Made by a program: the position numbers and the translations under genes. This document shows positions 33,395 to 45,025 of a stretch of DNA of 64,000 nucleotides, in pieces. The DNA is taken from the NCBI RefSeq assembly GCF_027213945.1, contig NZ_JAPWGW010000002.1, forward strand, positions 124,001-188,000, in the 5' to 3' direction. Every line of letters starts with the position of its first letter. The first letter of the stretch is position 1. The notes beneath the pieces are model-generated. The model worked only from the letters and a program-made list of their open reading frames with translations, was not told the origin of the DNA and made no database searches. The DNA comes from Henriciella marina. GTDB lineage: Bacteria; Pseudomonadota; Alphaproteobacteria; Caulobacterales; Hyphomonadaceae.

Positions 33395-34354
33395 TTTCAG
33401 CCAGTCCAGCAGGATCGCGTTCACTTCATCCGGACGCTCCTGCTGGGTCCAGTGGCCGCAACCCTCCAGCAGGTGCGCATCTTTCAAATCCGGCAAATTA
33501 GGCTTCATCGCTTCTACGGGATCGCCTGGAAACATCTTCAGGACCAGATCGCGCGTACCGCCAATGAACAGGCTGGGCTGGTAGATCTTGCTATCGTCCC
33601 GTGCCGTAAGAAACGCATGATCGCGCTCATGATTTCTGTAGCGGTTGAGCGGGCCACGAAAGCCTGACTGCCTGAATTGCGAGTCGTAATAGGCGACATC
33701 TTCCTCACTCAGCCACGGGAGCGGCATGTCCGGCTCCGGCAGTCGATGGAGAAGCGTGTCGCCATGCTTCTTGTCGATCGGCCAGGTACCGTCTGGCGCA
33801 TCACCTGATATCGCGTAGTAGAATTTGCGTATGGTCGCGGCGGGATCGGCCTCGAGCTCGGCCTCCGGTGGCCCCTGATCCTGAAAATAGACCTGATAGA
33901 AGAACATGCCGCGCGCGGTGAAGAACTCGCGGAAGACCTGAATGGCTGGCTTGTCGCCAAGCGGCACATAAGGAACTGACAGGCCAGCAACCGCGCGGAA
34001 TTGATCTGGATACAACAGCGCCGAATTCCATGCGATGGGCGCGCCCCAGTCATGTCCGACCACCACCGCAGGCCCGCCGGGCTGAAGCGCTTTCGCGACC
34101 CCGGCAATGTCAGCCGTGATGGTTTCCATGTCATAGGCTTCGACAGGCTCTGGCTTATCGGAGCCACCATAGCCGCGCACATCGACAGCAACCGCTCGAT
34201 ATCCAGCTTCACCAAGCGCGGACAGCTGATGGCGCCAGGAATACCAGCTTTCCGGAAAGCCATGCACGAAGACGACAAGCGGGCCGTCCTCTGCCCCCTC
34301 TGCGGCCCCCCGCAGTTTGATGCCATTGGTCTCGACGTGGAAAAATTCGGGCAT
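33386..34354 (-). CDS. Alpha/beta hydrolase, epoxide hydrolase type
   Basis: 322 aa from the ATG at 34354 (AGGAAG upstream). Oxyanion motif HGFPESWYSW (~31-40), and nucleophile elbow GHDWGAPIAWN with Asp as nucleophile, typical of soluble epoxide hydrolases and some haloalkane dehalogenases. The C-terminal catalytic His is in EGCGHWTQQERPDEV, and lid tyrosines are present (YQVYFQDQG). Epoxide ring opening is the most likely reaction; the substrate is unknown. Confidence 0.88.
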   Translation of the reverse strand: MPEFFHVETNGIKLRGAAEGAEDGPLVVFVHGFPESWYSWRHQLSALGEAGYRAVAVDVRGYGGSDKPEPVEAYDMETITADIAGVAKALQPGGPAVVVGHDWGAPIAWNSALLYPDQFRAVAGLSVPYVPLGDKPAIQVFREFFTARGMFFYQVYFQDQGPPEAELEADPAATIRKFYYAISGDAPDGTWPIDKKHGDTLLHRLPEPDMPLPWLSEEDVAYYDSQFRQSGFRGPLNRYRNHERDHAFLTARDDSKIYQPSLFIGGTRDLVLKMFPGDPVEAMKPNLPDLKDAHLLEGCGHWTQQERPDEVNAILLDWLKSL

Positions 34355-34476
34355 GTCGCTTCCTGCTATTGCGACGCGCCTATAAGGCGCGGACTGGCTT
34401 GAGATCACGCGCGGAGTCTCGCACCCAATCTGAAACGTCGCAATGATTGCGTTGGGGAAGCCCGCCGGTTTGCTCG

Positions 34477-35160
34477 TTATTGCTCGCCGGCGGCCGCGCG
34501 CTGGCTCTGATTGATCGCGATGACCGTCTCAGGATGGGTGAAAAACCGGTAGCCGACATCCTGACCATGGTCTTCGATGGCCTGAAGGAAGGTCGCGAAC
34601 TCGATCGGGATGATATTGACCGGGTCGTTCGCCGTTTCGTCGCTGCCAGCCAGTTTTTCAGACAACGCCTGCGCGTCCGAATAGCTCGTCATGACGGGCG
34701 TCACCGGGCCTTCAGCGGTCTGCAGCTGCACTTCGAGGCTACCGCTTGTGACAAAGAAGACAGGTGCCATGAAATCGCCGACTTCAGGGGTCAGTTCACG
34801 CGCATTGGCAATTTCGCCCTGCGACCCCTGAAATATGATCGCACCCTTCCAGTCGAGGAGAAGCCGACCGAGATCGACAATGCGGATCTTCATCGACTGG
34901 TCTTCCAGCGGCGCGAGCTGGGCCTGCGCGGCGCCGGGGGTAAGAAACACCACGATTGCCGGGTCGCCCTCATCCGATTGCACCGACGCAATACCGCCGT
35001 CGGCATTCGAGAGGACCGCAACTTGCAGCCCTTGTAGCGCGATGATCATGGGGTTTGGCGCGGCGGCCTGAGCGCGCTGCGGCTGGGCCGCTTCCTGCGA
35101 CTGAACCAGGGGAGCCCCGACAGCGAGCGCGGCGGCGGCACAGGCCAGTAGACGTTTCAT
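34477..35160 (-). CDS. Periplasmic protein of unknown function (weakly Tic22-like)
   Basis: 227 aa with signal peptide (1-21). After a Gln/Ala-rich stretch (~22-36) it has two alpha/beta repeats: VVFLTPGAAQAQLAPLED and PVFFVTSGSLEVQLQTAEG, each followed by an amphipathic helix. This duplication recalls the Tic22 fold, but recognition is weak. GGGGAG lies before the ATG. It lies between the epoxide hydrolase and the second acyl-CoA dehydrogenase pair, with no clear functional link. Confidence 0.7.
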   Translation of the reverse strand: MKRLLACAAAALAVGAPLVQSQEAAQPQRAQAAAPNPMIIALQGLQVAVLSNADGGIASVQSDEGDPAIVVFLTPGAAQAQLAPLEDQSMKIRIVDLGRLLLDWKGAIIFQGSQGEIANARELTPEVGDFMAPVFFVTSGSLEVQLQTAEGPVTPVMTSYSDAQALSEKLAGSDETANDPVNIIPIEFATFLQAIEDHGQDVGYRFFTHPETVIAINQSQRAAAGEQ

Positions 35161-35233
35161 GAAAACTCCCCAAAAGAACGCGTAACGGGCGCAGGCTTAA
35201 CACCTGCGCCCGCATTCGCAAGGAGAGACCTGA

Positions 35234-36436
35234 TTAGCCCTGTTTCAATTCGTCGAAGGGCACTTTCTTGTCCACACGAACATCCTGAGGCAGGCCCAGA
35301 ACGCGTTCGGCGATGATGTTTTTCAGGATCTCGTCGGTTCCGCCCGCAATTCGAAGGCCCGGCGCCCACATGAAGCTCTGCTGGAACAGCGCGTTCGCAG
35401 GCATCGTGTCGGTATCATTCATGATGCCGTAGTGGTCCTGCATCTCGATGGCAGAGTTACAGATATCCTGAAGCTGGTTCGCCGTGATGATCTTGCCGAT
35501 GGAGTTTTCAGGCCCCGGTGTACCACCGCGCGATAGAGCGGTCTGGGTGCGGAACTTGGTCAGGCTGTAACCCTGTGCCGCAACATACCAGTCGGCAAGC
35601 TTCTCACGGAAGGCCTGATCGCTCAGGGAGCCCGTATCGCGGGCATATTCCATGATTTCTTTCCAGTCCGGGCCCGGTGAACCACCGACGGCCAGACGCT
35701 CATTCATCAGCGTGACCAGCGCGACCTTCCAGCCGTCGCCAACCTCGCCGAGACGGTCGGAGTCAGGAATACGAACATCGGTGAAGTAGACTTCGTTGAA
35801 TTCGCGCCCGCCAGATGCCTGGTGGATCGGCTTCGCCTCGACGCCCTTCTGGTGCATGTCCACGATGAACATGGTCAGGCCCTTGTGCTTCGGAGCCTTC
35901 GGGTCGGTGCGGGTCAGTACGATGCCGTAATCGGAGAAGTGCGCACCGGTGGTCCAGACTTTCTGACCATTGATGACCCACTCATCGCCATCCTTGATGG
36001 CGCGGGTCTTCACACCTGCAACGTCAGAACCTGCAGCCGGCTCAGAGAAGAGCTGGCACCAGATTTCCTCACCGCGCAGGGCCTTTTCGACATAGCGCTT
36101 CTTGTGCTCGTCAGAGCCGAACGCGATGACGGTCGGCACACACATGCCGAGGCCGATCGTGAATGGGCCTGTTGGCGCGTCGAACTTGCTTTCTTCCTGA
36201 TTCCAGATGACCTGCTGCATGGACGAACCACCACGCCCCCCCCATTCCTTGGGCCAGGTAATCTGCGCAAAGCCGCCTTCGGCCTTGGTTTTCTGCCATT
36301 CCTTGGCACGCTTCAGGAAGTCCTCACCTGACGGGCGGCGCGGGGAATTAGCGTCTTTTGGTTTCAGATGTTTCTCAAGGAAGCTGCGTGCTTCGACGCG
36401 GAATTCGGCTTCTTCTTTTGTGTCGTTGAAGTCCAT
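35234..36436 (-). CDS. Acyl-CoA dehydrogenase (large partner, second pair)
   Basis: 400 aa with the full fold: WPKEWGGRGG, QLFSEPAAGSDVAGVKT, VINGQKVWTTGAHFSDYG and the C-terminal RIAGGTDEILKNIIAERVLGLP. At the position where the paralogue at 6411 has Glu378 (RIEGGSDE) this protein has Ala364, so the catalytic base must lie elsewhere or in the partner. It follows a 371-aa partner by 11 bp. It is paralogous to the 5271/6411 pair. Confidence 0.92.
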   Translation of the reverse strand: MDFNDTKEEAEFRVEARSFLEKHLKPKDANSPRRPSGEDFLKRAKEWQKTKAEGGFAQITWPKEWGGRGGSSMQQVIWNQEESKFDAPTGPFTIGLGMCVPTVIAFGSDEHKKRYVEKALRGEEIWCQLFSEPAAGSDVAGVKTRAIKDGDEWVINGQKVWTTGAHFSDYGIVLTRTDPKAPKHKGLTMFIVDMHQKGVEAKPIHQASGGREFNEVYFTDVRIPDSDRLGEVGDGWKVALVTLMNERLAVGGSPGPDWKEIMEYARDTGSLSDQAFREKLADWYVAAQGYSLTKFRTQTALSRGGTPGPENSIGKIITANQLQDICNSAIEMQDHYGIMNDTDTMPANALFQQSFMWAPGLRIAGGTDEILKNIIAERVLGLPQDVRVDKKVPFDELKQG

Positions 36437-36447
36437 TTAAAGTCCTC

Positions 36448-37563
36448 CTAGGCGGCGTTCTTGCGCTCGAGTGCGCTAACAAGTTTCTCTTTCCAGACCT
36501 TGGGCGACCCAGCCTGAACAGCGAGCAGCTTGGCTCGGCGGTAGAAGAGGTGACAGTCGACTTCCCAGGTAAAGCCCATGCCGCCATGCGTCTGGATATT
36601 TTCCTTCGAAGCAAACCAGTAGGCTTCGCTGGCCGCAAGACGGGATGATGCCGCAGCCTCTGGAAGCTCTGAAGCATCCGTCGAAAGCGCCCACGCGCCG
36701 TAGTAGCAGTTCGAACGTGCGACCTGGTTCTTCACGTACATGTCAGCGAGCTTGTGCTTGATCGCCTGGTTACCACCAATCGGGCGGCCAAAGGCGTACC
36801 GATCTTTTGCAAACTCGGTCGCCATTTCCAGGCAACGATCTGCGCCGCCAAGCTGTTCAAAGGCCAGCAGCACCGCTGCATGATCGAGCACTCGATTGTG
36901 ATAGTCTTCACCTTCGCCAGCCTTCCCGAGACGCTGCGCCGGGGCACCGTCAAAGGTGATTTCCGCGTGGCTGCGCGTCGGCTCGAGCGTGCTGACTTTC
37001 TTGCGGCTGACGCCCTCACCGGTGAGAGCGACCAGCACGAGGCTCGCACCAGAGCCTTCCTTGGCGAGCACGACAGCATGGGTCGCGATATCGCCATCAG
37101 TAACCGGGATCTTGGTGCCGGTCAGCTTCGAGCCATCGAATGTGGTTTTCAGTTTGGACGGTTCAGGATTGCCCGGGCCTTCGCTGGCTGCGTAACAGCC
37201 GACCACTTCGCCGCTGACGACTTTTTCAAGAACGTCTTTCTTCTGCTCTTCAGAGCCAGCTGCCTTCAGGGCTTCAGCGAAGAAATACGTCGTCGATGCA
37301 AATGGTACCGGCGCCAGAGCGCGACCCATTTCTTCTGCAATCACACAAAGCTCCAGCATGCCGAGACCAAGCCCACCATATTCCTCCGGAATGGCCGTGC
37401 CGATCCAGCCCATCTCGACGACCTTGTTCCAGACGCCGTCGTGGTGGCTCTTGTCGTCATCGTTCAGCACCTCACGGACATGCGCGGTGGTGCACTGTGC
37501 ATTGAGAAATTTGCGCGCCTCGCCCGCGAGAAATTTCTGGTCCTCTGAAAAGTCGAAATTCAT
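36448..37563 (-). CDS. Acyl-CoA dehydrogenase family subunit (small partner, second pair)
   Basis: 371 aa. The N-terminus MNFDFSEDQKFLAGEARKFL, GTAIPEEYGGLGLGMLELCV and TFDGAPAQRLG show the family fold, and IQTHGGMGFTWEVDCHLFYRRAK marks the C-terminal domain. Like its paralogue at 5271, it lacks the C-terminal YEG Glu (reads AGSPKVWKEKLV). First gene of the pair, 11 bp before the 400-aa subunit, so a heteromeric enzyme is likely. Confidence 0.9.
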   Translation of the reverse strand: MNFDFSEDQKFLAGEARKFLNAQCTTAHVREVLNDDDKSHHDGVWNKVVEMGWIGTAIPEEYGGLGLGMLELCVIAEEMGRALAPVPFASTTYFFAEALKAAGSEEQKKDVLEKVVSGEVVGCYAASEGPGNPEPSKLKTTFDGSKLTGTKIPVTDGDIATHAVVLAKEGSGASLVLVALTGEGVSRKKVSTLEPTRSHAEITFDGAPAQRLGKAGEGEDYHNRVLDHAAVLLAFEQLGGADRCLEMATEFAKDRYAFGRPIGGNQAIKHKLADMYVKNQVARSNCYYGAWALSTDASELPEAAASSRLAASEAYWFASKENIQTHGGMGFTWEVDCHLFYRRAKLLAVQAGSPKVWKEKLVSALERKNAA

Positions 37564-37738
37564 ACGACCTCATCTCCCTTTGTAAGCCTCTAGAACCGAA
37601 CCATAGCGCGGTCTGGGCGGCCGAAAAGCGGTATCGCAGGGTAAGGAAGCTGCGGCGAATTGGGTCAAATTTCATCGACCTGTTTCACCGCGTCTCAAAA
37701 CTGCTGTGCGATAGCAACGCGCAGACGGGAGTATGCGA

Positions 37739-38311
37739 ATGGCCAAGGCACTGTTTCACAAGTCGCAGCGGGTTTTCATCAAGCCCGTAGGCACATGGGG
37801 AATCATCGAAAAAGTCATCCCGCACTGGGTGAAGGACGTCGAAGAGCCTCTGCGCGTCACCTACGACGTGGGGCTCGGTCGTGAGTTTTCGGCTCCGGAG
37901 CTCGTCTCTGAAGAAGTGATGCATGGGCGCTCCAAGTCGCGGATGGAAGAAGATCCAACTGCCGAACACTGGCGCATCCAGCGCGCCAAGAATCGTTGGC
38001 AGGAAAGCGATGAAGTTGCTGGTCACCCTTTTCCGGGCACCTTTCCGGTCGTCATGACCGATGAGAATGACTGGGGCGGCTGGCGCGTGCCGGGATCGGA
38101 GTATGACCGTGATCCACAGAAGATCGAATACCAGGCCCGGCTGATCGTGAACTCGCCGCAGCTTCTGTCCATGGTGCGCAAGCTGGCCGAGTACACCGCC
38201 CGTCACCCGGATCAGGTCCCTGACGAAATGAAGGCGCTACTCAAACCTGCAAAGGACGCCCTGCGCCACATCTATGATGTCGCAAGCGCGCCGAGACAGG
38301 CTGCAGAGTAA
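37739..38311 (+). CDS. Conserved hypothetical protein
   Basis: 190 aa from the ATG at 37739, chosen because GGGAG lies 7 bases before it; the ATG at 37733 would be too close. Cytoplasmic, no membrane segment. Features: RVFIKPVGTWGIIEKVIPHWVK, VTYDVGLGREFSAPELV, and the C-terminal helix PQLLSMVRKLAEYTARHPDQVP. Similar proteins occur in related alphaproteobacteria, without a known role. It lies between the acyl-CoA dehydrogenases (divergent) and pepN. Confidence 0.78.
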   Translation: MAKALFHKSQRVFIKPVGTWGIIEKVIPHWVKDVEEPLRVTYDVGLGREFSAPELVSEEVMHGRSKSRMEEDPTAEHWRIQRAKNRWQESDEVAGHPFPGTFPVVMTDENDWGGWRVPGSEYDRDPQKIEYQARLIVNSPQLLSMVRKLAEYTARHPDQVPDEMKALLKPAKDALRHIYDVASAPRQAAE

Positions 38312-38361
38312 ACTCAGCCCAGCCTATCAGGGGTGATTGAGAGCCCCGGGGAGACATCCTA

Positions 38362-38385
38362 TCTGTCATGCAGGACGATGACAGA
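38362..38385 (+). promoter_or_regulatory. Inverted repeat in the pepN leader, overlapping the RBS region
   Basis: TCTGTCAT and ATGACAGA (8-bp perfect stem, 8-base loop) end 9 bases before the pepN ATG. The last bases of the stem run into the AGAGGA ribosome-binding site, so RNA folding could limit initiation. A DNA-binding operator is the alternative. Confidence 0.4.
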
Positions 38386-38394
38386 GGATGAACC

Positions 38395-40992
38395 ATGTTG
38401 CGCACAGATACGCCCGTTTCGGTAAAGCTGGAAGAGTATACGCCTTATCCATTCGAGATCGATCAGGTCTCGCTGGATTTCTCTCTAGAGCCGTCCGAGA
38501 CACGGGTGAAGGCCCGCATGACCGTGCGCCGCACCCAGCCAGGCCCGCTTGTCCTCGACGGCGTCAAACTCAAGCTCAATGAGATCCGTCTCGATGGGAA
38601 GACGCTCGGCCCTGATGCATATGACCTTACCGACGAAACTCTGACGATCAGGGCGGTCCCGGACGCGTTCGTTCTCGAAACCGACGTCACGATCAATCCA
38701 TCTGCGAACACCGCGCTCTCAGGTCTTTATATCTCTGGCGGGCGTTTCTGCAGCCAGTGTGAGGCGACCGGCTTCCGTCACATCACCTACTGGCCTGATC
38801 GTCCAGACGTAATGAGCCGCTTCCACGTGCGTATGGATGCGGACAAATCGAAATACCCGATCCTGCTATCAAACGGCACGCCTGGGGAGAGCGGCGATCA
38901 TTCGGATGGACGTCACTATGCCGAATGGGACGATCCTCATCCGAAGCCGTCCTACCTCTTCGCGCTCTGTGCTGGTGACTATGATGTCTGGCGCGACACC
39001 TTCACCACGATGAATGGCGACCATGTCGATCTCGGTGTCTATGTCGACAAGGGTCAGGCGAAAAGCGCCGAATGGGCGATGGAAAGCCTGAAGGCCTCCA
39101 TGAAATGGGACGAGGAGCGGTTCGGCCGCGCCTATGATCTCGGTGTTTTCAACATTGTGGCTGTGCGCGACTTCAATTTCGGCGCGATGGAAAACAAAGG
39201 TCTCAACATCTTCAACTCGGCCTACGTCCTCGCCAGCCAAGAAAGCGCGACCGATGCTGACTTCGAAGCGATTGAGAGCATCGTCGGCCATGAATATTTC
39301 CACAACTGGACCGGCAATCGCATTACTTGCCGTGACTGGTTCCAGCTCTGCCTGAAGGAGGGCCTGACCGTCTTCCGCGATCAGGAATTCTCATCCGACC
39401 TGCGCTCACGCCCGGTCCAGCGCATAAAGGACGTCATGCGCCTTCGCGCCCGCCAGTTTGCCGAAGATGCTGGCCCGCTGGCCCACCCTGCCCGTCCGAG
39501 CAAGTATGGCTCGATCGACAATCTGTACACAGGAACCGTGTACGAGAAAGGCTCCGAGCTTATCCGGGCACTGACCGTCTTTATCGGGATCGACGCGTTC
39601 AACAAAGGCATGCAGATCTATTTTAACGAATATGACGGCACCGCCTCCACCATCGAAGACTTCTACAGCTGCTTTGAGAAAGCCTCCGGCAAGGACCTCA
39701 GCCAGTTCCGCCTCTGGTATGCACAGGCTGGCACGCCTGAAGTGAAGGTCGAGGAAAGCTGGGACGCCGCCAGCAGCACACTGACCCTCACCCTGTCGCA
39801 GAAAATACCCGCAACGCCCGGCCAGCCGACCAAGCAACCGGTGCCGATCCCGCTTCGCACCGCCCTGCTCGATGGCAAGGGTGCGCATGTCGGCGTCGAA
39901 GGCTGGGAGAATGGCGAAGGCGTCATCGTTCTCGAAGACGAGAAAATGACCGTCGACCTCAAACTCACGGGCACCAGCGACAAGCCACTTCTCTCCATCA
40001 ATCGCCAGTTCAGCGCACCGGTCCGCATCGACCGCGAGCTTTCCAATGAGGCGCTACTGGAGCTTGCGGCGGCCGAGACTGACCCATTCAACATCTGGGA
40101 CAATTTCCAGACGCTGGCACGCACGGAAATCTTCCGCCTGCTCGACAACCCGCAATCGCCGCCAGACGAGGCACTCGTGGGCGCACTCGGCGATGCCGTC
40201 CGCTCAAATGAGAGTGACCCGGCCTTTGCGGCGTTGCTCACCGCGCTGCCCGATATTGGTGAGCTTTTCCAGCACCGCGAGCCGGTAGACCCGGCGGGCC
40301 TCAATGATGCACGCAAGCGCCTGCGCAAAGCTCTCGGCGAAAACCTCAAGGCCGACGCTGAACGCATTCTTGCGAAGCCGTCCCCTGCCCCGTTCAAGCC
40401 AAATGCTGAACAAGCCGGCATCCGCGCCCTGCGGTCCGCGATGATCGGCCTGACAGGCGCGCTGGATACCGCTGACGCCTCGCGCAAGCTCAAAAGCCTG
40501 TTCGATGCGGCATCCAACATGACTGAAAGCCTCGCCTGTCTGCGCACGCTTGTGCCTTTCGAAACAGCAGAACGCGATGAAGTCATCGAGACCTTCTACG
40601 AAACCTGGAAGGAGAACCCGCTGGTCATCGACAAATGGTTTGCCGTCCAGGTTGGCCAGGGCACAGCGGACGATGCGCGCCGCCTGTCACAGCACCCAGA
40701 CTTCGATCTGTCGAACCCGAACCGCGTGCGGTCGGTGGCGGCCGCCTTCTCCATGACCAATCTTGCCGCGTTCCACGCCCGAGATGGCGAGGGGCACAAG
40801 GTGATCGGCGACATCATCCTCGAAGCCGACAAGCGCAACCCGGCCCTTGCCGCCCGCCTGCTCACCAGCTTTGAGCAGTGGCGCAAGCTGGAGCCGGTCG
40901 CAAAGGCCAGCGCGGAGAAAGTGCTCAAAGACCTGCAGTCGCAGTCATTGTCGAAGAATGCGTCAGACATTCTTGCCCGCGCCCTCGGCTAG
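38395..40992 (+). CDS. pepN: Aminopeptidase N (M1 family)
   Basis: 865 aa, close to the E. coli PepN length. Exopeptidase motif GAMENKG (263-269), zinc motif HEYFH (299-303) with the downstream glutamate in LKEGLTVFRDQEF, the transition-state Tyr region (GTVYEKGSELIRAL), and the C-terminal DUF3458 helical domain. No signal peptide, so it acts on peptides in the cytoplasm. GAGGATGAACC precedes the ATG. Confidence 0.96.
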   Translation: MLRTDTPVSVKLEEYTPYPFEIDQVSLDFSLEPSETRVKARMTVRRTQPGPLVLDGVKLKLNEIRLDGKTLGPDAYDLTDETLTIRAVPDAFVLETDVTINPSANTALSGLYISGGRFCSQCEATGFRHITYWPDRPDVMSRFHVRMDADKSKYPILLSNGTPGESGDHSDGRHYAEWDDPHPKPSYLFALCAGDYDVWRDTFTTMNGDHVDLGVYVDKGQAKSAEWAMESLKASMKWDEERFGRAYDLGVFNIVAVRDFNFGAMENKGLNIFNSAYVLASQESATDADFEAIESIVGHEYFHNWTGNRITCRDWFQLCLKEGLTVFRDQEFSSDLRSRPVQRIKDVMRLRARQFAEDAGPLAHPARPSKYGSIDNLYTGTVYEKGSELIRALTVFIGIDAFNKGMQIYFNEYDGTASTIEDFYSCFEKASGKDLSQFRLWYAQAGTPEVKVEESWDAASSTLTLTLSQKIPATPGQPTKQPVPIPLRTALLDGKGAHVGVEGWENGEGVIVLEDEKMTVDLKLTGTSDKPLLSINRQFSAPVRIDRELSNEALLELAAAETDPFNIWDNFQTLARTEIFRLLDNPQSPPDEALVGALGDAVRSNESDPAFAALLTALPDIGELFQHREPVDPAGLNDARKRLRKALGENLKADAERILAKPSPAPFKPNAEQAGIRALRSAMIGLTGALDTADASRKLKSLFDAASNMTESLACLRTLVPFETAERDEVIETFYETWKENPLVIDKWFAVQVGQGTADDARRLSQHPDFDLSNPNRVRSVAAAFSMTNLAAFHARDGEGHKVIGDIILEADKRNPALAARLLTSFEQWRKLEPVAKASAEKVLKDLQSQSLSKNASDILARALG

Positions 40993-40998
40993 GACGGC

Positions 40999-41029
40999 AA
41001 GCCCCTATTAACCCTAACGAAGGGCTTTT
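40999..41029 (+). terminator. Weak terminator after pepN
   Basis: AAGCCC and GGGCTT separated by a ~17-base loop, followed by TTT, just past the pepN stop. The long loop makes it uncertain. Confidence 0.35.
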
Positions 41030-41072
41030 CTGATCATGCAGGAAAGTTGACGGGGTTAACAAGGGGCACGCC

Positions 41073-43442
<2,370 letters not shown>

Positions 43443-44066
43443 TCAACCAGCAAGGCTGTCGCCTGCTTCATCCTCAGCTGGCAGGGCGCGTTCTGCGATA
43501 AAGCTTGCCGCTTTCTCGACGCATAGCCGCCCCGCATCCGACAGTGCCCTTGCGCGGGCAAGGTCCCCCTTGGAGGTCGCCTGAGCCCGCGCAGACACAG
43601 ATTGCTGCGCAACTGGCACGCGGCTGCGTCCGTCCAGCAAGGTAAGTTGAAGCTCGCACACGCCTTCGGTGCCTTGGAGGGAAAACTCTGACACGCGCCA
43701 GTAAAGCTCATACTCGCCGCTGACGCCGGTTACATCGTCGACCGCAAGACCAGGACCATCGCCTTTGAAGGCGTCAAGCATTGTCACCTGAAACATTCGG
43801 GTTGCCCGGTCGGCCCAGGCGACGCCTGAAACCACTTTCAGTCCGCCATCCGGGCTCTGCGATGTGATCGTGCGCGATGCGAACAGGCGCGGCGCATCAG
43901 GCTCGCGGATCACGACATGCGTGCGCAGTTCCGCCAGCGCCTGCGGCTCTGCCAGCTGGTAAACAGCTTCTGGCTTTGGCTGTTCTGGCAGGACGGACAC
44001 ACAGCCGCTCGCGGCCATCAGGAAGGCGATCGCGCTTGCGGTCCAGAAGTTCTTCTTGGAGGTCAT
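43443..44066 (-). CDS. ABC-type transport auxiliary lipoprotein (Mla/Pqi-type)
   Basis: 207 aa. Lipoprotein signal with ASGC (Cys22), then an ABC_trans_aux-type domain starting YQLAEPQALAEL and containing FASRTITSQSPDGGLKVVSGVAWADRATRMFQVTMLDAF, typical of PqiC-like lipoproteins. It is the last gene of the Mla operon, overlapping mlaD by 4 bp. It likely forms the outer-membrane end of the lipid-transport bridge. Confidence 0.87.
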   Translation of the reverse strand: MTSKKNFWTASAIAFLMAASGCVSVLPEQPKPEAVYQLAEPQALAELRTHVVIREPDAPRLFASRTITSQSPDGGLKVVSGVAWADRATRMFQVTMLDAFKGDGPGLAVDDVTGVSGEYELYWRVSEFSLQGTEGVCELQLTLLDGRSRVPVAQQSVSARAQATSKGDLARARALSDAGRLCVEKAASFIAERALPAEDEAGDSLAG

Positions 44067-45025
44067 TCTCCATCCTTCTCATATGGCAGTGGATCACTCC
44101 GCAATAGGCCTTGCGGGTTCTGCTCGATTTCTCTGGTCAGGCGGTCGAGCCGGGCGATAAGGACACGAAGATCCTGCGCAACGATGCGGAAGTCTACCAC
44201 AGCATCGGTGCCAGGTCCCTCAATGACAGTCGCCGCCGAATCGACCGCCCCCTCGACGCGTTCGATTGCAGACTGGGCGGAAGTCGTCACGGCTTCGAGG
44301 TCTTCGGTAATCGCAGAGATTTCATCGCCGAGCCGTTTGACCTCGACGCTCGCATCACGCCCAAGCTGGCCAAGATCACGCGAAGCCTGATCGAAGCTCT
44401 GCGCTGCGGTATTGGCGTTCTGGAGAAGGTCGTTCACATCCGTGAAGATCTCACCATTACCGCTCAGCGCCGCTGTAATCGACTCAACATTCTGCACCGT
44501 GTTTGACACGGCATCGATATTTTCCTGGCTCAGAAGCTCATCAATGCGCTCAAGCGCCAACGTTGCCCGGCCCATGACTTCTGTGCCGCTAGAGACGAGC
44601 GCGCTCAGCGGGTTGGACTCTGTCTTGATCTCCGGAATGTTCTCGTTCGATGCGCGCTTCAGCCATTCAGCCTCCGGCGCACCCGCATTGATCTGGATGA
44701 AGGTTACGCCCGTAATGCCCGCGAATTCGATCGACGCGGTGGAGTCGGTCTTCACCGGCGTCTCATTGTCGATGCGAAGGCGGGCGCGCACTTTGGAGGC
44801 ATCGTTGCGGTCGATACCAATCGAACTGACTTCGCCTACCTTGATACCGATATAACGGACCGACGCGCCCTCTTCGAGTGTCACGGGGCCTTCGAAGACG
44901 GCATCATAGACATCGTAATCACGGTTGAATTGCGACTGGCCGAGCCAAAGGACGAAACCGAGGGCCGCCAGCGCAGCGATGATGACGAATGCGCCAATCA
45001 GCGCATAATTTGCGCGTGTTTCCAT
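44063..45025 (-). CDS. mlaD: MlaD family lipid-transport substrate-binding protein
   Basis: 320 aa. One N-terminal membrane helix (~7-28), MCE domain (~40-120, VFEGPVTLEEGASVRYIGIKVGEVSSIGID), then a long helical and coiled C-terminal region (~150-300). It is longer than E. coli MlaD; the extra helices resemble those of alphaproteobacterial MCE proteins. The start overlaps the ATPase stop (TGATG). It probably forms the hexameric periplasmic ring of a phospholipid transporter. Confidence 0.9.
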   Translation of the reverse strand: METRANYALIGAFVIIAALAALGFVLWLGQSQFNRDYDVYDAVFEGPVTLEEGASVRYIGIKVGEVSSIGIDRNDASKVRARLRIDNETPVKTDSTASIEFAGITGVTFIQINAGAPEAEWLKRASNENIPEIKTESNPLSALVSSGTEVMGRATLALERIDELLSQENIDAVSNTVQNVESITAALSGNGEIFTDVNDLLQNANTAAQSFDQASRDLGQLGRDASVEVKRLGDEISAITEDLEAVTTSAQSAIERVEGAVDSAATVIEGPGTDAVVDFRIVAQDLRVLIARLDRLTREIEQNPQGLLRSDPLPYEKDGE

